The notes below the pieces were generated by a model. That model was not told the origin of the DNA, did not search any database, and saw only the letters and a list, made by a program, of their open reading frames with translations. 64,000 nt of DNA from Halovulum sp039180525. Its GTDB lineage: Bacteria; Pseudomonadota; Alphaproteobacteria; Rhodobacterales; Rhodobacteraceae. Shown piece by piece: positions 59,199 to 64,000 of the stretch (the first letter of the stretch is position 1; the number at the start of each line of letters is the position of its first letter). Position numbers and translations under genes: made by a program. The stretch covers positions 82,392 to 146,391 of the forward strand of contig JBCDDF010000004.1 of the NCBI GenBank assembly GCA_039180525.1, written 5' to 3'.

Positions 59199-60221
59199 AT
59201 GACCGAAACGCAAGCCGCCGATGGGGCGGACATGATCGGGGATCTGGAGCGCACGGCCGAGGCTCTCGCCCGCGCACGGGACATGATCGGCCGCCGCGTG
59301 ATCGGTCAGGAGAACGTGGTGGACCTGACGCTGAACGCGCTGCTTTGCGGCGGGCACGCGCTGCTGGTCGGCGCCCCTGGCCTGGCCAAGACGCGGCTGG
59401 TGGAGGCGCTGGGCACGGTGATGGGGCTCGACGCCAACCGGGTGCAGTTCACGCCGGACCTTATGCCGTCGGACATCCTGGGTGCGGAGGTGCTGGAAAC
59501 CGGCCAGGACGGTTCGCGCACGTTCAAGTTCATAGAAGGCCCGGTGTTCTGCCAGTTGCTGATGGCCGATGAGATCAACCGCGCCAGCCCGCGCACGCAA
59601 TCGGCGCTGTTGCAGGCGATGCAGGAGAAGAAGGTCACCATCGCAGGGGCGGAGCGGGTGCTGGCCCAACCCTTCCACGTGTTGGCGACGCAGAACCCGA
59701 TCGAACAGGAGGGCACCTATCCGCTGCCCGAGGCGCAGTTGGACCGGTTCCTGCTGCAGATCGATGTCGATTATCCGTCGCGCGAGGCGGAGCGGGAGAT
59801 CATGCTGGCCACCACCGGCACCGACGAGGCCGAGGCGGAGCCGGTCTTTACCGCCGATGAGTTGATCGCCGCCCAGCGACTGGTGCGGCGCATGCCGGTG
59901 GGCGAGGGGGTGCTGGAACATATCCTCGACCTGGTGCGCGCGGCGCGGCCTGGGACGGCGGATGAAAGCCCGCTGGTTGCCGAGGATGTCGCCTGGGGCC
60001 CGGGCCCGCGTGCGGCGCAGGCGCTGATGCTGACCGCCCGCGCCCGGGCGCTAATGGACGGCCGGCCCGCGCCGACGGTCGATGACGTGGCGGCGCTAGC
60101 GCACCCGATCCTGGTGCATCGGATGGCGTTGTCCTTCGCCGCGCGGGCGGCGGGCCGCACGTTGGATGCGCTGATCGCACAGCTGACCGAGGCGACGCTG
60201 AAGGCGGATATCGCCGCGTGA
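59199..60221 (+). CDS. MoxR-family AAA+ ATPase
   Basis: A 340-residue MoxR ATPase. Walker A is GAPGLAKT, Walker B is MADEINRA, then RTQSALLQAMQEKKVT, ATQNPIEQEGTYPLPEAQLDRF and the sensor 2 region near RAQALM. These chaperone-like ATPases work with vWA/DUF58 proteins on protein complex maturation, for example of dehydrogenases or the envelope. The ATG at 59199 has AAGGGA upstream. It is the first gene of an operon with DUF58 and DUF4159 genes. Confidence 0.95.
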   Translation: MTETQAADGADMIGDLERTAEALARARDMIGRRVIGQENVVDLTLNALLCGGHALLVGAPGLAKTRLVEALGTVMGLDANRVQFTPDLMPSDILGAEVLETGQDGSRTFKFIEGPVFCQLLMADEINRASPRTQSALLQAMQEKKVTIAGAERVLAQPFHVLATQNPIEQEGTYPLPEAQLDRFLLQIDVDYPSREAEREIMLATTGTDEAEAEPVFTADELIAAQRLVRRMPVGEGVLEHILDLVRAARPGTADESPLVAEDVAWGPGPRAAQALMLTARARALMDGRPAPTVDDVAALAHPILVHRMALSFAARAAGRTLDALIAQLTEATLKADIAA

Positions 60222-61144
60222 GCACCAGCCCCGCCCCCCCACGGGTCCCGGCCCAGATCGCGCGCGATGCCATCGCGCTGCGCGGCGATGCCGAAAAGGT
60301 CGGCGGTTCGCTGCCGCCGCTTTTGGCCGAGGCCGAGCGGCTGGCGATGACCGTGGCCTTCGGTGTGCATGGCCGCCGCCGCGCCGGTATCGGAGAGAGC
60401 TTCTGGCAATATCGCCGCGCCATCCCCGGTGATGTGCTGACCGCGGTCGATTGGCGACGGTCGGGCCGGTCGGACCAGTTGTTCATCCGCGAAAAGGAAT
60501 GGGAGGCGGCGCAGACGGTCTCGATCTGGGCCGATGATGCGCATGCGATGGACTATCGCGGCCCGAAGGCGCCGCGTACCAAACGCGAACGCGCGCGGCT
60601 TTTGGCGCTGGCGCTGTCGGTGCTGCTGGTCAAGGCCGGCGAGCGCGTGTCTTTGCTGGGCACCAACGCCGCGCAGCCGCGCACCGGGGAGACGCAGCTG
60701 CGCCGCATGGCGCTGGCGCTGGCCGATGATCCCGGCGCCGAGCGGCCCGATTTCGGCGCCCCGCCACGGGCGAAATACGCCGCCAGCGGCAAGGCGGTCT
60801 TTCTGTCCGATTTCATGGGCGCGCGCGACGATGTCTTTTCGGCGCTCACCCACGCTGCCGAACGCAACGTCTCTGGCTGTTTTCTGCAGATCGTCGATGA
60901 CACCGAAGAGGCGTTCCCCTTCGATGGCCGCACGATCTTTCAATCCGTGGCCGGCAGCGTGGAGTTCGAAACCGACCGCGCCCGCGCATTGCGCGATGCC
61001 TATCAGGCCAAGCTGGCCGAGCGGCGCGCGGCCCTTCACGACATGACCCGGCGCACCGGCTGGCAGTTCCACGTCCACCGCACCAGCGAAAGCCCGCGCG
61101 CGGCGCTTTTGTGGCTCTATATGGCGATCGGAGGGCAGCGATAG
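60218..61144 (+). CDS. DUF58 domain protein
   Basis: A 308-residue protein of the DUF58 family, which has a vWA-like fold. FGVHGRRRAGIGESFWQYR and AVDWRRSGRSDQLFIREKEWE are its hallmark segments; the central VSIWADDAHAM strand has a partial metal-ion-dependent-adhesion-like motif. No membrane segment is present. It starts with a GTG overlapping moxR and precedes the DUF4159 gene directly. Together these form the usual MoxR-DUF58-membrane protein cluster, whose biological role is not settled. Confidence 0.92.
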   Translation: MSTSPAPPRVPAQIARDAIALRGDAEKVGGSLPPLLAEAERLAMTVAFGVHGRRRAGIGESFWQYRRAIPGDVLTAVDWRRSGRSDQLFIREKEWEAAQTVSIWADDAHAMDYRGPKAPRTKRERARLLALALSVLLVKAGERVSLLGTNAAQPRTGETQLRRMALALADDPGAERPDFGAPPRAKYAASGKAVFLSDFMGARDDVFSALTHAAERNVSGCFLQIVDDTEEAFPFDGRTIFQSVAGSVEFETDRARALRDAYQAKLAERRAALHDMTRRTGWQFHVHRTSESPRAALLWLYMAIGGQR

Positions 61145-63925
61145 ATGCTTTCGGTCGGCGCGTTGTCCTTTCTGACGCCGTGGCTGTTGTCGGCGCTGGT
61201 AGTGTTGCCCATTCTGTGGTGGCTGTTGCGCGCGGTACCGCCGGCACCGGCCAAGCGCGCCTTTCCCGGGGTGCGGCTGCTTTTGGGCCTGCAGGATCCC
61301 GAGCGCATGCCCGAACGCACGCCCTGGTGGCTTTTGCTGCTGCGCATGACCGCGCTGGCGGCGGTGATCGCGGCCTTTGCCGACCCGGTCCTGAACCCGG
61401 AGACGCGTGACCAGCGGTCCGGGCCGATCCTGGTCCTGATGGATGGCGGCTGGGCCAGCGCGCCACGCTGGGCCGACCGGCAGGCGCGCGTGGCCGAGGT
61501 GCTGGATCGCGCCGCGCGTCAGGGCCGTCCGGCGGCGGTGATCTCTCTGGCCGAGGGGCCGGATGTCGAAGAGGACAGCCTGCCGTTCCGCGACGCCGGC
61601 GACTGGGCGCAGCGGGTGCGGGTGATGACACCGAACGCCTGGCCGCCCGACCGCGCCGGCTTTGCCGATTGGCTGGGGCGCACCGAAGGCGAATTCGAAA
61701 CGCTTTGGCTGACCGACGAGCTGGCGACGGAGGGCGACGATGCTTTCGTTGCCGCCTTGCTGGACCGCGGCCCGGTCGCGGTGGTCCGGGATGGGCGGAC
61801 ACCCCTGGCCCTGACCGCGCCGTCCTTTGCCGATGGCGCCTTGCAGACGGTTCTGCTGCGGCCCGAGGGCGGCGCCGCGCCGTCGGTGGAAATCCAGGCG
61901 GTTGGCCCGGATCCGCTGGGGATCGAACGGGTGCTGGCGGCCGAGCGGGTAGTACTGGAGCCCGAAGACGGCACCGAGCGCCAGGTCGCGCTGGATCTGC
62001 CGGTGGAACTGCGCAACCGGGTGACGCGGCTGTCGATCACCGGCGAAAGATCGGCCGGCGCCGTGGCGCTGACCGATGACGGGCTGAAGCGGCGCAAGGT
62101 CGGGCTGATCGCCGGCGGCAACGCGGGCGAGACGCAGCGGTTGATCGATCCGCTGCACTACCTGCGCACCGCGCTGTCCGACAGCGCCGATCTGATCGAG
62201 GCGTCGCTGGCCGACATACTGACCGCTGCACCCGATGTGATCGTGCTGGCCGATGTCGGCACCATCGCCGAGGGGCCACGCACCCGGCTGATCGACTGGG
62301 TCGAAGCCGGCGGCACCCTGGTGCGTTTCGCCGGCCCGCGACTGGCCGCCTCTGGCGATGGCCAACTGGAGGAGGACCCGCTACTGCCGGTGCGCCTGCG
62401 CGCCGGTGGCCGGACCGTGGGCGGTGCGATGTCCTGGGGTGCGCCCAAAACTCTGCGGGCATTTGGCGAGGACAGTCCCTTTTTCGGCCTGACCGCGCCC
62501 GATGAGGTGACCGTGATCAGCCAGGTCATGGCGCAACCCGACCCGGAGTTGCCGAACCGGGTGCTGGCGGCGCTGGCCGATGGCACCCCGCTGGTCACCG
62601 GCCGCGGCCAGGGCGATGGGCGCGTGGTTCTGTTCCACGTCACCGCCAATGCGCAATGGTCGAACCTGCCGCTGTCGGGTCTGTTCGTGGATATGCTGGA
62701 ACGCCTGGCGGTCAGCAGCAGCGTGGCCCGGCCGCCGGCGGAGGAGCTGGCCGGCCAGACCTGGACCCCGGTCGCGGTGCTCAACGGTTTCGGCACGCTG
62801 GAGGAGCCGCGCCTGTTGCCGGGTGTGGACGGCGCGCGGCTGGCCGAAGAGCGCGCCTCGGCCGAGATGCCGCCGGGGATCTATGAGGCCGGGGATCGGC
62901 GCCTGGCCGTCAATCTGTTCCGCGCCGAGGATACGCTTGCCGCGCTTGGCCCATTGCCGCAGGCGGTGCGCATCGAAAGCATGGCGATTAGCCCCGAGAC
63001 ACCGCTGAAGCCGCTGTTGCTGGCGGCGGCGCTGCTGGCACTGGCGATCGACATCCTCGCCACGCTGTGGCTGTCGGGCCGGCTGACCGGGCCACGGGTT
63101 GCGCAGGCCTCGACCTTGCTGGTGGCGGCCTCCGTCCTCTGGCCCCATTCCGCCGGGGCGCAGGACGACGAGGATCTGGCGCTCTACGCCGCCAATGAAA
63201 CCGTTCTGGCCTATGTCTTGACCGGCGATGACGATCTTGATGCGCTCAGCGCCTCCGGCCTTTGGGGGTTGAGCACGGTGCTGACGCAGCGTACCGCCAT
63301 CGAACCGGTGGAGCCGGTCGGCGTCGATCTGGAAACCGACGAACTGTCCTTCTTTCCGTTTCTCTACTGGCCGGTGACCGACACGCAGCCCGTGCCCTCT
63401 GACGCGGCCTATGAACGTGTGAACCAGTATCTGCGCTCGGGCGGGATGATCCTGTTCGACACGCGCGACGCGAATCTCGGCGGGACATTGGGCAGCGGCA
63501 CCGCCAATGGCCGCGCCTTGCAGCAACTGGCGGCCAAGCTCGACGTGCCGCCGTTGGAACCCGCGCCGCTCGATCACGTGCTGACGCGCACATTTTATCT
63601 GCTGCAGGATTTCCCGGGACGTTTCGCGAACACCGAGATTTGGGTGGAGGCGGCGCCTGAAATCGAAGAGGTCGAGGGGATGCCGTTCCGCAACCTCAAC
63701 GACGGCGTGACCCCCGTGGTGATCGGCGCGAACGACTGGGCCGGGGCGTGGGCGGTTGACACGACCGGGCGGCCGATCCTGCCTGTCGGCCGCGGGTCGG
63801 CCGGGGCGCAGCAGCGGGAGATGGCCTATCGCTTCGGCGTCAATCTGATCATGCATGTCATGACCGGCAACTATAAATCCGATCAGGTCCATGTGCCGGC
63901 GCTGCTGGAGAGGTTGGGGAACTAA
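61145..63925 (+). CDS. DUF4159 protein with N-terminal BatA-like membrane region
   Basis: A 926-residue protein. Two N-terminal membrane helices (about 8-30 and 61-80) form the BatA-type anchor, then a vWA-like domain follows whose first loop LVLMDGGWASAP lacks the D-x-S-x-S metal motif. A glutamine amidotransferase-like segment covers about 320-560. Two more membrane helices lie near 620-645 and 655-675, and a DUF4159 domain occupies about 685-926. It begins at the codon right after the DUF58 stop. The membrane protein starting at 63927 probably acts with it. Function is unknown beyond the MoxR link. Confidence 0.9.
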   Translation: MLSVGALSFLTPWLLSALVVLPILWWLLRAVPPAPAKRAFPGVRLLLGLQDPERMPERTPWWLLLLRMTALAAVIAAFADPVLNPETRDQRSGPILVLMDGGWASAPRWADRQARVAEVLDRAARQGRPAAVISLAEGPDVEEDSLPFRDAGDWAQRVRVMTPNAWPPDRAGFADWLGRTEGEFETLWLTDELATEGDDAFVAALLDRGPVAVVRDGRTPLALTAPSFADGALQTVLLRPEGGAAPSVEIQAVGPDPLGIERVLAAERVVLEPEDGTERQVALDLPVELRNRVTRLSITGERSAGAVALTDDGLKRRKVGLIAGGNAGETQRLIDPLHYLRTALSDSADLIEASLADILTAAPDVIVLADVGTIAEGPRTRLIDWVEAGGTLVRFAGPRLAASGDGQLEEDPLLPVRLRAGGRTVGGAMSWGAPKTLRAFGEDSPFFGLTAPDEVTVISQVMAQPDPELPNRVLAALADGTPLVTGRGQGDGRVVLFHVTANAQWSNLPLSGLFVDMLERLAVSSSVARPPAEELAGQTWTPVAVLNGFGTLEEPRLLPGVDGARLAEERASAEMPPGIYEAGDRRLAVNLFRAEDTLAALGPLPQAVRIESMAISPETPLKPLLLAAALLALAIDILATLWLSGRLTGPRVAQASTLLVAASVLWPHSAGAQDDEDLALYAANETVLAYVLTGDDDLDALSASGLWGLSTVLTQRTAIEPVEPVGVDLETDELSFFPFLYWPVTDTQPVPSDAAYERVNQYLRSGGMILFDTRDANLGGTLGSGTANGRALQQLAAKLDVPPLEPAPLDHVLTRTFYLLQDFPGRFANTEIWVEAAPEIEEVEGMPFRNLNDGVTPVVIGANDWAGAWAVDTTGRPILPVGRGSAGAQQREMAYRFGVNLIMHVMTGNYKSDQVHVPALLERLGN

Positions 63926-63926
63926 C

Positions 63927-64000
63927 GTGGACGGCTCGATCTCTTTCGCGCCCCTGGTGCCCTGGCCGGTCCTGGCCGGCTTTGCCGTGGTCAGTATCGC
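63927..64000 (+). CDS. membrane protein, N-terminal part (window edge)
   Basis: A GTG at 63927, one nucleotide after the DUF4159 gene stop, opens a frame reading DGSISFAPLVPWPVLAGFAV, hydrophobic from residue 8 onward. The gene runs off the window. Position suggests the next member of the MoxR operon, which in related bacteria is another membrane protein with a glutamine amidotransferase-like domain. Confidence 0.6.
   Translation, partial: MDGSISFAPLVPWPVLAGFAVVSI

Noticed and set aside
59771..62365. Long minus-strand open frame of 864 codons
   Set aside because: It is antisense to the moxR, DUF58 and DUF4159 genes and has shadow-frame composition with no domain.

Overview
The window is a high-GC bacterial chromosome segment with dense, tightly overlapping operons (many ATGA or GTGA junctions). 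Gene content and order point to an alphaproteobacterium of the Rhodobacterales (Rhodobacteraceae-like): a hisS-hisZ-hisG cluster, a petP-petR regulator pair beside a branched-chain aminotransferase, xdhABC joined to a BMP-type purine ABC transporter, tripartite TRAP transport, a bactofilin/M23 pair, and the rsfS-rlmH-gpmI-envC-ctpA-rppH string. This placement rests on protein character and synteny, not on an rRNA gene. No rRNA, tRNA or CRISPR array was seen.

Region 1 (1-1486): a small methyltransferase followed by an insertion-sequence graveyard: a frameshifted IS3-type transposase tail interrupted by a palindromic 36-bp tandem repeat, and an IS5-type transposase tail.

Region 2 (1487-16559): an accessory catabolic island. 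A leftward operon (DUF35-like protein, thiolase, IclR regulator, CaiB-type CoA-transferase, alpha/beta hydrolase, SDR, divergent type II dehydroquinase-like protein) is divergent from a rightward TRAP transporter plus SDR operon. A second leftward operon holds an IclR regulator, 2-oxoacid dehydrogenase E1 alpha and beta, and an acetolactate-synthase-like ThDP enzyme. A rightward gene for an unknown internally duplicated protein closes the island. The two leftward operons start with the same promoter/operator layout, so they probably form one regulon for an unidentified carboxylate. This is the best candidate for an undescribed system.

Region 3 (16692-26848): core genes: hisG, hisZ, hisS, a SleB-like wall hydrolase, a haloacetate-dehalogenase-like hydrolase, a flavin reductase-like protein, dnaE, a lipase-like hydrolase and a membrane protein. 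Region 4 (27008-37356): a purine operon (xdhABC, BMP ABC transporter) that also contains a voltage-gated potassium channel-like gene and an enlarged permease. Region 5 (37402-48999): MFS transporter, queA, a large AsmA-like protein, a bacterioferritin-comigratory-type peroxiredoxin, M23 peptidase plus bactofilin, petR, petP, ilvE, and a small nucleoside-kinase-like P-loop protein. Region 6 (49031-57870): a GAF-EAL protein, a 1.17-kb gene-poor stretch, a nucleoside hydrolase, then rsfS, rlmH, gpmI, an EnvC-like protein, ctpA and rppH. Region 7 (57881-64000): a sulfotransferase-like gene and a DUF1285 gene leftward, and rightward a MoxR/DUF58/DUF4159 operon that runs off the window end.
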